DNA of 36,647 bases, from positions 1 to 36,647 of the forward strand of contig NZ_BCPR01000046.1 of NCBI RefSeq assembly GCF_016586165.1, read 5' to 3'. Below, in pieces: positions 25,277 to 33,145 of the stretch. The stretch is from Dyella sp. EPa41. GTDB taxonomy: Bacteria; Pseudomonadota; Gammaproteobacteria; Xanthomonadales; Rhodanobacteraceae. The notes below the pieces were generated by a model, which saw nothing but the letters and a program-made list of their open reading frames with translations, was not told where the DNA came from and did no database searches. Within the stretch, counting starts at the first letter, position 1; every line of letters begins with the position of its first letter. Made by a program: the position numbers and the translations under genes.

Positions 25277-26224
25277 TCAATTACCCAGTGCCTGTTCCAA
25301 CTGCGGCAGCAGCGTAAACAGGTCACCCACCAAGCCGATGTCGGCAATTTCGAAAATCGGCGCCTCGCCGTCCTTGTTGATTGCCACGATGGTGCCCGCG
25401 TCCTTGATGCCGGTGAGGTGCTGGATGGCGCCGGAAATGCCGATGGCCATGTAAAGCTCGGGGGCGATGATCTTGCCCGTCTGGCCCACCTGCAGGTCAC
25501 TCGGCACGTAGCCAGCGTCGACGGCGGCACGCGAGGCGCCCACGGCGGCGCCGATCTTGTCGGCGAACTTGAAGATGATGTCGAAGTTCTCCTTCGAGCC
25601 CACGCCGCGGCCACCCGAGACCACCTTGCTGGCGCTCTGCAGGTCAGGACGGTCGCTCTTGCCCGACTGCAGTTCGACGAAGCGGGTATGCGAGGGCAGG
25701 GCTACGTCCACCGTCAGGGCTTCGACCGGGGCGTTGTTGGCGCCCGTCGCCGCGGCAGGCCAGGAGGCCGTGCGGATGGTGGCGACGACGGTGGTGTTGG
25801 GATCGGCTTCGACCGTGATGATCGCGTTGCCGGCATAGATCGGGCGCTTGAACGTGTGGGCGCTTTCCACGCTCATCACGTCACTGACCTGGGCCACGCC
25901 GAGCAGGGCGGCCACGCGCGGCAGCACGTCCTTGCCGAACGTGGTCGACGGAGCGAACACGTGGCTGTAGCCGGTGGCGGCCTTGGCGATCTGCGGGGCC
26001 AGCACGGCGGCCAGCGGATGCGCGTTCTCGGCGCGGGCGACGGTGAGCACGCGGCTCACGCCTTCGATCTTGGCGGCGTCGGCGGCGATGGCGTCGACGT
26101 TGTCGGCCAGCACCAGCACGTCGATGGCTTCGGGCTTGATGGCCGCGGCGGCGCTCACGGCGCGCGCGGTGGAGGAGTTGAGCTTGCCGCCGAGGTGTTC
26201 GGCGACGACGAGGATCTTGGTCAT
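25277..26224 (-). CDS. etfA: Electron transfer flavoprotein, alpha subunit
   Basis: This 315-residue FAD-binding subunit of ETF takes electrons from acyl-CoA and other dehydrogenases and hands them to ETF:quinone oxidoreductase. It shows the C-terminal FAD domain signature [46 protein letters not shown], and [25 protein letters not shown]. The start has GAGGGAAC upstream on the minus strand. It is second in the etfBA pair (80-base gap with a hairpin). In xanthomonads this gene marks the far border of the variable LPS locus. Confidence 0.96.
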   Translation of the reverse strand: MTKILVVAEHLGGKLNSSTARAVSAAAAIKPEAIDVLVLADNVDAIAADAAKIEGVSRVLTVARAENAHPLAAVLAPQIAKAATGYSHVFAPSTTFGKDVLPRVAALLGVAQVSDVMSVESAHTFKRPIYAGNAIITVEADPNTTVVATIRTASWPAAATGANNAPVEALTVDVALPSHTRFVELQSGKSDRPDLQSASKVVSGGRGVGSKENFDIIFKFADKIGAAVGASRAAVDAGYVPSDLQVGQTGKIIAPELYMAIGISGAIQHLTGIKDAGTIVAINKDGEAPIFEIADIGLVGDLFTLLPQLEQALGN

Positions 26225-26269
26225 GGGTGTTCCCTCAGACGTGGGACAGGGAGGCTTTTATTGAAAAGT

Positions 26270-26287
26270 CCGGCCATGGACGGCCGG
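26270..26287 (-). promoter_or_regulatory. Hairpin between etfB and etfA
   Basis: CCGGCC (26270-26275) pairs with GGCCGG (26282-26287), loop of 6. On the minus strand it is followed by ACTTTTCAAT, so it could be a weak attenuator or 3' stabiliser between the two subunit genes. It has a T-run only four long. Confidence 0.4.
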
Positions 26288-26304
26288 GTTTTGATCAGGG
26301 ACGA

Positions 26305-27051
26305 TCACAAAAGCCCCTTCTGCTTCAGCGCCGCGACCAGTTCGGCCGCATCCTTCACCATTACGCCCTTGCTGCGCTTGGCCGGCGCGGTGTAGTGCGT
26401 GGTCTTGAGGTGGTCGTTGGCTTCGACGCCCAGCGAGCCGAACTCGATGGTGTCGATCGGCTTGGACTTGGCCTTCATGATGTCCGGCAGCTTGATGAAG
26501 CGCGGCTCGTTGAGGCGCAGGTCGGTGGTGATCACGGCCGGCAGTTCGGCTTCGATCACTTCCAGGCCGGCATCGACTTCGCGGGTCACCCTGGCCTTGC
26601 CGTCGGCGATCTCGACCTGGCTGGCGAAGGTGGCCTGCGGACGATCCCACAGCGCGGCCAGCATCTGGCCCGTCTGGTTGGCGTCGTCGTCGATGGCCTG
26701 CTTGCCGAGGATGACCAGGGCCGGCTGTTCCTTCTCGATCAGCTTCTGGAAGATGCGGGCGGCGGTGAGCGGCTGCACGGCGTCCGTGGTCACCACGTGG
26801 ATCGCGCGGTTGGCGCCCATGGCCAGGCCGTTGCGCAGGTGCGGGGTGAGGTCGGCAGGGCCGATACCCACGACCACCACTTCTTCGGCCACGCCCTTTT
26901 CGCGCAGGCGCAGGGCTTCTTCCAGGGCGATGTCGTCGAACGGGTTGGCGGAAAGCTTCACGCCATCCGTCACCACGCCGGTGCCATCGGGTTTCACCTG
27001 GATGCGGACGTTGTAGTCCACGACGCGCTTGTAGCCAACAAGAATCTTCAT
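26305..27051 (-). CDS. etfB: Electron transfer flavoprotein, beta subunit
   Basis: This 248-residue AMP-binding subunit of ETF begins MKILVGYKRVVDYNVRIQVKPDG and contains NPFDDIALEEALRLREKG, the AMP-site region VILGKQAIDDDANQTGQMLAALWD and EAELPAVITTDLRLNEPRFIKLPDIMKAKSKPID, the last being the family signature. The start at 27051 is chosen by family and by AAGGA in the minus-strand leader. The open frame to 27144 adds a non-homologous N-terminus. It lies upstream of etfA and probably has its own promoter in the AT-rich gap behind the glycosyltransferase gene. Confidence 0.96.
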   Translation of the reverse strand: MKILVGYKRVVDYNVRIQVKPDGTGVVTDGVKLSANPFDDIALEEALRLREKGVAEEVVVVGIGPADLTPHLRNGLAMGANRAIHVVTTDAVQPLTAARIFQKLIEKEQPALVILGKQAIDDDANQTGQMLAALWDRPQATFASQVEIADGKARVTREVDAGLEVIEAELPAVITTDLRLNEPRFIKLPDIMKAKSKPIDTIEFGSLGVEANDHLKTTHYTAPAKRSKGVMVKDAAELVAALKQKGLL

Positions 27052-27097
27052 CGATGGGTCCTTAACTGATAAACCGCCGCGCGGGCAGAAAAATGAC

Positions 27098-27127
27098 ATT
27101 CTACTCGGCTTCAAACATTTGTATGAA
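27098..27127 (-). promoter_or_regulatory. Candidate promoter for etfBA
   Basis: On the minus strand TTCATA (27127-27122) and TAGAAT (27103-27098) are 18 bases apart; matches are 4 of 6 and 5 of 6. It lies in an unusually AT-rich 93-base gap, 47 bases before the etfB start, and would free etfBA from the glycosyltransferase transcript. Confidence 0.35.
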
Positions 27128-27144
27128 TACGTCAGGAAAAACAA

Positions 27145-29211
27145 CTAAAAACAGTCATTTAACCTATTCTTTGGGCATGTGGACAAGGTCGTCGGGGTGT
27201 CCGAAGCTCGGCCGTAAACGCTGGCGGCATCCGCCATGGTGAAGCCGGCCGACCATGTTGCCAGAGCGAAGATGCGTTCCACGGCGTGAGCCGTGGTGCC
27301 ATCGTTCTGGTCTACCTCGTGCCCGAACTCCCAGGGCGCCATGTGCGCGTCGAGTAGTGGGCGAAGCGCAGCGAGGCGGACCCAGAACATGCTTCCGGCG
27401 ACGAACTCGCTGGCGGGCGAGGGCTGAGAAAGGCCAAGCCTGGTGCAGAGCGCGCGAATGTTCGCTTCGTCGGCACCCCGGAAATGCTCCAGCGGCTGCG
27501 AGTGGCCCTCAGGCGCTACCAGCCCCAGGCGGGGATCGGTGGCGAAAGCCTCCAGGATGCGCGGGGCGCGGTCGCCGGCCAGGCTCTGGAGCAATTCGTG
27601 GCGCCACTGCGAGCCGTCCCCTCGATGCACCGATTGCTTGGTGTGCAGTTTGAGGACGGTGTCGACGCCTTCGTTGAGAAGCTGGTCGGCCACCTGCAGG
27701 AAAGGAAGCACATCACGACCGCGGTTTTCGAAGACATGGATTTCTGCGTCTACCCCGAGCCCCTTCAGTCGCGCCCGGACCTCGTGTTCGCGTTCGGGTG
27801 CCGTTGTGATCACGATTCGCCAGTTGAGCGCACTGTGGCTCAAGCTTGCGATCACGTCGTCGAGCACTTCCGCGTACCACGCATGCACGACGACACAAGG
27901 ACGTGTGGCAGTGTTTTCACGTGGTGGCAATAGTGCGGCACGGGTGGCATCCAACCAGGCATGCCCAAGGCGTATGTCAGGCTCCAGCACGGCACCTTCA
28001 GCCCATTCGTTCCACGCATTGATGAAGACCATCGGAGCGCGTGGCGAGCGCGTCTGGGCTACGGAAACAGCATGCCGCAGCCAGTCTCGATAGGTGCGTG
28101 GCGATGCATGGGCCAGCACGCGGCCGCGGCCGCTCCTACGGGGTTCGTTGTCCCAGCCCGGGTTGACGCCCGGATATAGCAAATAGCCAGGTGTGGCGGC
28201 GTTGGTGGCGTGACGCACGAGTTCGCGCCAGTCGAGCACGTCGCCGGCGAAGTCCGGATTGATAAGTTGCTGTTCGCCTGTGATTGTATTCAACGAGATG
28301 TTGTTCGGTGGGAACTCCACCGCTGCATCAAAGCCGATATTGGCCGGGTCGACACGATCGAAACTTTGTACATAGGCGAGGTGGATCTCGCCGATGCCGT
28401 TATCGCGGCACCATGCACGCCAGCGCGCTGCTGTCTCCTTCGGTGACGGCAGGAGACCGGGGCGATACACCAGCAGCATCGGCTTGCCGTCGACGCGCAA
28501 GTAGCGCGGATCCCTCAGGTAGACGGCGACATGCGCAATGAACGCGAGGTCGTCCTCCGCGCTGTGCTGCTGGCCAATCAGCACATCATCCGCGCGGCCG
28601 TCCCAGCGCCGCGACCAGTTTTCGTTCGCCCAGCACAGGCAGATGGGCAGGTCGAGATCAGCATTGACAAGCCATTGGCGCAACGGTGCCTCCAGCAGCG
28701 TCTTGCCAGCGAACCAGTAAAAGTAGGTGCAGAAAGCGCCGATGCCGTACTCGCGCGCGAGTTGCATCTGTTTGCGCATCACGTCCGGCTGGCGCAGGTC
28801 GTAGTAGCCCAATTCGCCGGGTAGCCTGGGTTGTGCATGACCCTCGTACTGCGGAAGTGCACGCGTCACATTCCGCCACTCGGTGAAGCCGGTGCCCCAC
28901 CATGTGTCGTTCTCTGGTATCGAGTGGAACTGTGGCAGATAGAAGGCAACCAATGTCGCCGGCAGCGGTGATGGCAGTGCCTCCTTGCGACGCGGCACAT
29001 GGCCGATGGCGTGCTCCACCGCGCGCTGCAGAGGGCGGCGTGACCTGTCGACTGGCGCCCGCCCGCGTGCCCCGGTAGGCACCATGCCGGCGTAGCGATC
29101 CAGAAAACGCTGCCTCCATCGGTCACGTGTCGCCACCGGCAAGGGCGTCAGGCGAAAGCCGGCGCGCAGCAGTTGGAAGACCTGGCGTTTGGCGAAATCG
29201 AAGAGCGGCAT
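27145..29211 (-). CDS. WbsX-type glycosyltransferase fused to an RgpF-like (rhamnan synthesis) domain
   Basis: This 688-residue protein (start MPLFDFAK) has two parts. Residues about 86-430 match the WbsX family: VAFYLPQFHSIPENDTWWGTGFTEWRNV (88-115), QPRLPGELGYYDLR, CTYFYWFAGKTLLE, CLCWANENWSRRWDG and the conserved FINAWNEWAEGAVLEPD (396-412). Residues about 438-688 match RgpF/rhamnan synthesis protein F: VVVHAWYAEVLDDVI, FENRGRDVLPFL (494-505), VLKLHTKQSVHRGDGSQWR. Both families occur in O-antigen and rhamnan loci, which fits the dTDP-rhamnose operon in this window. The specific linkage is unknown. The longer open frame to 29334 overlaps the preceding gene and is less likely. It sits 49 bases downstream of the GT2-GT4 gene, between it and etfB. 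Confidence 0.87.
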   Translation of the reverse strand: MPLFDFAKRQVFQLLRAGFRLTPLPVATRDRWRQRFLDRYAGMVPTGARGRAPVDRSRRPLQRAVEHAIGHVPRRKEALPSPLPATLVAFYLPQFHSIPENDTWWGTGFTEWRNVTRALPQYEGHAQPRLPGELGYYDLRQPDVMRKQMQLAREYGIGAFCTYFYWFAGKTLLEAPLRQWLVNADLDLPICLCWANENWSRRWDGRADDVLIGQQHSAEDDLAFIAHVAVYLRDPRYLRVDGKPMLLVYRPGLLPSPKETAARWRAWCRDNGIGEIHLAYVQSFDRVDPANIGFDAAVEFPPNNISLNTITGEQQLINPDFAGDVLDWRELVRHATNAATPGYLLYPGVNPGWDNEPRRSGRGRVLAHASPRTYRDWLRHAVSVAQTRSPRAPMVFINAWNEWAEGAVLEPDIRLGHAWLDATRAALLPPRENTATRPCVVVHAWYAEVLDDVIASLSHSALNWRIVITTAPEREHEVRARLKGLGVDAEIHVFENRGRDVLPFLQVADQLLNEGVDTVLKLHTKQSVHRGDGSQWRHELLQSLAGDRAPRILEAFATDPRLGLVAPEGHSQPLEHFRGADEANIRALCTRLGLSQPSPASEFVAGSMFWVRLAALRPLLDAHMAPWEFGHEVDQNDGTTAHAVERIFALATWSAGFTMADAASVYGRASDTPTTLSTCPKNRLNDCF

Positions 29212-29260
29212 ACACGTTATTCCGGTGGCCCGGGAATGGTCCGCATTGCGGCGGAGCGGG

Positions 29261-31270
29261 TCAATCCAGTACGCGGCGAAGGGTAGCCGCGGCAGCGCGG
29301 GACGAGAAGTGCTCGTCCACATTGCGCAGGCCATTGCGTGACAAAGTCATCCACAAACCCTCGTGAGACGCGAGGCGCGCGGCCGCGGCGGCAAAGCCGT
29401 CTGGATCTTCAGCCACGAGCACATCGGTGCCGGGGCGCAATTGCATGCCTTCCACCGCCGTATCGGTCGCGATTACCGGAACGCCATAGCTCATGGCCAT
29501 ATTGATCTTGCCTTTCACCCCGGCACCGAACCGGAGCGGCGCCAATGACGCCAGTGCGTGCTCCATGATGGGAGCGAGATCTGGCACCCGGCCGCAAAAC
29601 ACCAGGCCAGGCCCGGAGAGTTCCTTTCGCGCGGCATCCGGGATGTCGCCCACCACGTTCACGACCACTTCGGGCAGCCGCGCGCGCAGTGCGGGCACTA
29701 TGTCGGTCGCGATCCAGCGGATCGCGTCGACATTGGGAGGGTGCCCGTATCCACCGATGAAAACCAGGTCTCTTCGCCCCGAATATGGATACCTGCACCC
29801 GAACACATCATGGATGTTCGACAGTAGCTCAATTTTCGCCTGCGGCAGCTCGCTCGCCAGCAAGGCCTGCTCGTGTGGACTCACCACGAAGGTGACATCG
29901 CATTGCTCGATCAGCGCCAGTTCGCTTTTCCGCGAGGCCTGTGCTTGTCGGGCCATGGATGCGCTGCCGCTCAGTTCGGCGGCCCGTTGTTCGCGCAGGA
30001 AATGCAGGTCAACAGTGTCGAAGAGGAGGCGCGCCCTTGGCGACAGCTTGCGCACCAGCGATGCATATTGCCCAGCGACGGTGTGACGGCAAAGGATCAC
30101 GGCATGAAGTTCGTGGCCGTGCGCGCGCAGCCAATGCGGTAGGTCCGACACCCAAGGGCGACAGAGCACTTCGACGCCCAACTCGCCCAAGGCACGGATC
30201 TCGTCGTCGGTGGCGCGGCCATCGTCGGGCAGGAACGATACCGACCACCCCTGTTCGTCGAGCAGGCGGAGAATGGCAGTGAGGCGCAGGGACCCGGAGT
30301 CGCGCGTGGGTTCCGGCGTCATGCTGTCGACAACGAGGATGCGACCACGGCGACGCCAGCGTAGCGCACGAAGCAGTGAAGTGCCTTCCGGCGGCTGAGA
30401 CCGTAGGGCGCTTTCCCATTTCGCCGAGAATACGGCCTGGTTCGTCACCTGGTGGCGTTTCATGCCCGAGTGCAGGTCGGTGCCGGCGCTGATGCCTTCG
30501 CAGTGAATGACGGTGCTGGACGGCTCGTAATAGACCTTCAGGCCGAGCTGTCGCATCGCGAATGCCAGGTCGGTGTCTTCGTAGTAGGCGGGTGCATAGC
30601 GCTGGTCGAACCCGCCGACGCTGCGGAACACATCGCGGCGGATCATCAGCGATGCACCACTGACATAGTCCACTTCGCGACGATAGCGCCAGGCAGGGGT
30701 GTCACGCTGCTCGAAGCGGCCCGACGTCCAGCAGTTGCCATCGGCGAACACAAGGCCTCCGGCTTCCTGCAGGCGGCCATCCGGATAGACCAGGCGGCTA
30801 CCAGCGATACCGCAGTCCTTGCGGTCATTGAAGCAGGCAAGCAGGCCGTCGAGCCAGTTCGGCGTGACTTGTGTGTCATTGTTGAGGAACAACAGGAAGT
30901 CGCCACGCGCTGCCGTGGCGCCCGTGTTGCTCGTGCCAATAAAGCCCAGGTTGCGATCATTGCGCAGTATGCGCAGGCCTTGGACTTGGCTAAGCCGCTC
31001 GACCGAGTTGTCGGGAGAGGCATCGTCCACCACGATCACTTCGAACGAGGCTGTCGGGGCATTTCGCGCGATCGAGCGCAGGCATGCAAGCGTATAGGCC
31101 ACCTTGCCGTGGACCGGAATGATCACCGATACCAGCGGTTGCTCCGAGGTGGGCAGCGTGAACGGGGTAAAAGGTAGGTCGAGCGACTCGACGTGTAGCG
31201 AATCGTCGAGCGTCGGGCGTCGCACGAATTCCTGGCGAACACGCGCGAGCGTGCCACGCCAGCCACGCAA
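29261..31270 (-). CDS. Two-domain glycosyltransferase (GT2 plus GT4)
   Basis: With the conservative TTG start at 31270 the product has 669 residues. The N-terminal half is a GT2 (GT-A) domain: LVSVIIPVHGKVAYTLACL (46-64), VVDDASPDNS, RNLGFIGTSNTG, LLFLNNDTQVTPNWL (metal motif) and GGFDQRYAPAYYEDTDL. The C-terminal half, from about residue 310, is a GT4-like (GT-B) domain: DSMTPEPTRDSGSLR, LLFDTVDLHFLREQR, FIGGYGHPPNVDAI and LAPLRFGAGVKGKINMAMSYGVPVIAT. That half closely resembles domain 4 of the 1601-residue protein. No ribosome site precedes TTG. A GGGAGGA at 31356-31350 lies 7 bases before an in-frame CTG (31342-31340), giving a likely longer N-terminus (see findings). It lies just downstream of the ETF-QO gene and is probably co-transcribed with it. 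Confidence 0.88.
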   Translation of the reverse strand: MRGWRGTLARVRQEFVRRPTLDDSLHVESLDLPFTPFTLPTSEQPLVSVIIPVHGKVAYTLACLRSIARNAPTASFEVIVVDDASPDNSVERLSQVQGLRILRNDRNLGFIGTSNTGATAARGDFLLFLNNDTQVTPNWLDGLLACFNDRKDCGIAGSRLVYPDGRLQEAGGLVFADGNCWTSGRFEQRDTPAWRYRREVDYVSGASLMIRRDVFRSVGGFDQRYAPAYYEDTDLAFAMRQLGLKVYYEPSSTVIHCEGISAGTDLHSGMKRHQVTNQAVFSAKWESALRSQPPEGTSLLRALRWRRRGRILVVDSMTPEPTRDSGSLRLTAILRLLDEQGWSVSFLPDDGRATDDEIRALGELGVEVLCRPWVSDLPHWLRAHGHELHAVILCRHTVAGQYASLVRKLSPRARLLFDTVDLHFLREQRAAELSGSASMARQAQASRKSELALIEQCDVTFVVSPHEQALLASELPQAKIELLSNIHDVFGCRYPYSGRRDLVFIGGYGHPPNVDAIRWIATDIVPALRARLPEVVVNVVGDIPDAARKELSGPGLVFCGRVPDLAPIMEHALASLAPLRFGAGVKGKINMAMSYGVPVIATDTAVEGMQLRPGTDVLVAEDPDGFAAAAARLASHEGLWMTLSRNGLRNVDEHFSSRAAAATLRRVLD

Positions 31271-31357
31271 GGCGACGCTGCCGCGGAAACGTTGCAGCGC
31301 GTAATTCAGGCGTTTGAAGCGCCAGGTGAGTCGGGCGGACAGCGCAGAGTCCTCCCG

Positions 31358-32974
31358 TCAGAGATTCTGGTAATTCGGCCCCGACCCACCCTCTGGCGTC
31401 ACCCAGTTGATGATCTGGTACGGGTCCTTGATGTCGCAGGTCTTGCAGTGCACGCAGTTGGCGGCGTTGATCTGCAGGCGCTTGCCGGTGCTTCCGTCGG
31501 GCTTGGCGTCGTCGACGATCTCGTAGACGCCGGCGGGGCAGAAGCGGGTGCAGGGGTTGCCGTATTCGACGGTGCACTGGCTGATGCACACGTTGGTGTC
31601 GGCGACCTGCAGGTGGATGGGTTGGTCTTCGTCGTGCTCGGTGGCGGCGAAGTACACGCCGGCCAGGCGGTCGCGCGGCGGCAGTTCGCGCTGCAGGTAG
31701 TCGCGCTTGGGCTCTTCCTGCTGGCCGAGCTTGTGCAGCGAGGACCAGTCGGCCTTGTTCTTGAGCGTCCACGGCGAGGCGCCTGCCACGACGGTTTCCC
31801 AGGCGGCGTTCAACATGCCGAACCACAGGCCCTTCTTGAAGGCGGGCTTGATGTTGCGCACCTTCTTCAGCTCGGCCATCACGTCGGAGGCGCGCAGCCT
31901 GGCGTCGAAGCCGGCCGGGTCGAGCCCGGTGGCGGCCAGGTGTTCGGCGGCGAGCATGCCACTCTTGATCGCCTGGTGGGTGCCCTTGATCTTGGGCACA
32001 TTGAGCAGGCCGGCGGTGTCGCCGATCAGCAGTGCGCCGGGCATTTCCAGCCTGGGCAGCGACTGGTAGCCGCCGGTGACGATGGCGCGTGCGCCGGCCG
32101 AGAGGATGGTGCCGCCTTCCAGCAACGACTTCACCGTCGGATGGTTCTTCCATTGCTGGAAGGCTTCCCACGGCTGGTAGTTGGGATCGGTGTAGTCCAG
32201 GCCGCTGACGTAGCCCAGCGCGATCCGGTCCTTGTCCAGGTGATACAGGAAGCTGCCGCCATAGGTGTGGCTGTCGGCCGGCCAGCCGAAGCTGTGCACG
32301 ATCTTGCCCGGCTGCACGCGGCCGGCGGGTACCTGCCACAGTTCCTTGATGCCGATGGAGTAGCCCTGCGGGTCGCTGTCCTTGTCCAGCGCAAAACGCT
32401 TGATCAGCTGCTTGGTGAGGCTGCCGCGCGCGCCTTCGGCCAGCACGGTGACCTTGGCCTTGATGTCGATGCCCTGGGTGTAGCCCGGCTTGTGCGAACC
32501 GTCCTTCGCCACGCCCATGTCGCCGATGCGCACGCCTGCGACGGAACCGTCTTCGTTGTAGATGTTGTCGGCGGCGGCGAAACCGGGAAACACGTCCACG
32601 CCCAGCGCCTCGGCCTGCGGCGCGAGCCAGGCGCACATCGCACCGAGCGAGACGATGAAGTTGCCGTGGTTGTTCATGCCCGGCGGCACCGGCAGCTTGC
32701 GTTCGCCGGTCTTGGTGAGCAGCCAGAATTCGTCCTCGGTGGCGGGCACGCAGATCGGCGGCGGGTTGTCGCGCCAGCCGGGCAGCAGCGCGTCCAGCGG
32801 CTGCGGTTCGATCACAGCGCCGGAGAGGATCTGCGCACCGATGGTCGACGCCTTTTCGATCACGCACACGCTCACGTCCGGCTTGAGCTGCTTCAGGCGG
32901 ATGGCGAAGGAGAGGCCTGCGGGGCCTGCGCCGACGACGACGACGTCGTATTCCATCATTTCGCGGTCGCTCAT
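31358..32974 (-). CDS. Electron transfer flavoprotein:ubiquinone oxidoreductase
   Basis: This 538-residue membrane-bound flavoprotein passes electrons from ETF to ubiquinone. It starts MSDREMMEYDVVVVGAGPAG (FAD loop 15-20), with GGSFLYHL, GYVSGLDYTDPNYQPW, the second FAD segment IGDTAGLLNVPKIKGTHQAIKSG and the ubiquinone-associated helix region. It ends in the ferredoxin-like 4Fe-4S part (NPCTRFCPAGVYE and NCVHCKTCDIKDPYQIINWVTPEGG). The start at 32974 has GGAG 7 bases upstream; the longer open frame to 33043 does not look like family. It is usually close to etfBA; here two glycosyltransferase genes lie between them. Confidence 0.96.
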   Translation of the reverse strand: MSDREMMEYDVVVVGAGPAGLSFAIRLKQLKPDVSVCVIEKASTIGAQILSGAVIEPQPLDALLPGWRDNPPPICVPATEDEFWLLTKTGERKLPVPPGMNNHGNFIVSLGAMCAWLAPQAEALGVDVFPGFAAADNIYNEDGSVAGVRIGDMGVAKDGSHKPGYTQGIDIKAKVTVLAEGARGSLTKQLIKRFALDKDSDPQGYSIGIKELWQVPAGRVQPGKIVHSFGWPADSHTYGGSFLYHLDKDRIALGYVSGLDYTDPNYQPWEAFQQWKNHPTVKSLLEGGTILSAGARAIVTGGYQSLPRLEMPGALLIGDTAGLLNVPKIKGTHQAIKSGMLAAEHLAATGLDPAGFDARLRASDVMAELKKVRNIKPAFKKGLWFGMLNAAWETVVAGASPWTLKNKADWSSLHKLGQQEEPKRDYLQRELPPRDRLAGVYFAATEHDEDQPIHLQVADTNVCISQCTVEYGNPCTRFCPAGVYEIVDDAKPDGSTGKRLQINAANCVHCKTCDIKDPYQIINWVTPEGGSGPNYQNL

Positions 32975-33041
32975 GGCGTAACTCCAACTGGCTGCTGCGG
33001 CACGATTCCGTTCCCCCACGTATGGAAACGGGCAAACCGGC

Positions 33042-33070
33042 ATTGTCCGGGTTCAGGCGGTGCCGGGCAA
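33042..33070 (-). promoter_or_regulatory. Candidate promoter for ETF-QO
   Basis: On the minus strand TTGCCC (33070-33065) and GACAAT (33047-33042) are 17 bases apart, 4 of 6 matches each. They lie 68 bases before the start codon in the 171-base divergent gap shared with the amidase gene. Confidence 0.32.
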
Positions 33071-33087
33071 CGTGGATGGCCGAATCC

Positions 33088-33118
33088 TTGCAAACCCTTC
33101 ATCTCCGGTGGTGATAAT
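33088..33118 (+). promoter_or_regulatory. Candidate promoter for the amidase gene
   Basis: TTGCAA (33088-33093) and GATAAT (33113-33118; 5 of 6) are 19 bases apart, the long end of the normal range. The start codon lies 27 bases after the -10 box. Confidence 0.38.
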
Positions 33119-33145
33119 CGACCGTGAGACCCAGGGAAGAACAAT

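Noticed and set aside
31292-33127. A 611-codon open frame on the plus strand opposite ETF-QO, and a 681-codon frame on the minus strand (30990-33035) in another register
   Set aside because: Both cover the ETF-QO gene in other frames. The translations are rich in Arg/His/Val or Arg/Gly with no family motifs, as expected for shadows in high-GC DNA.
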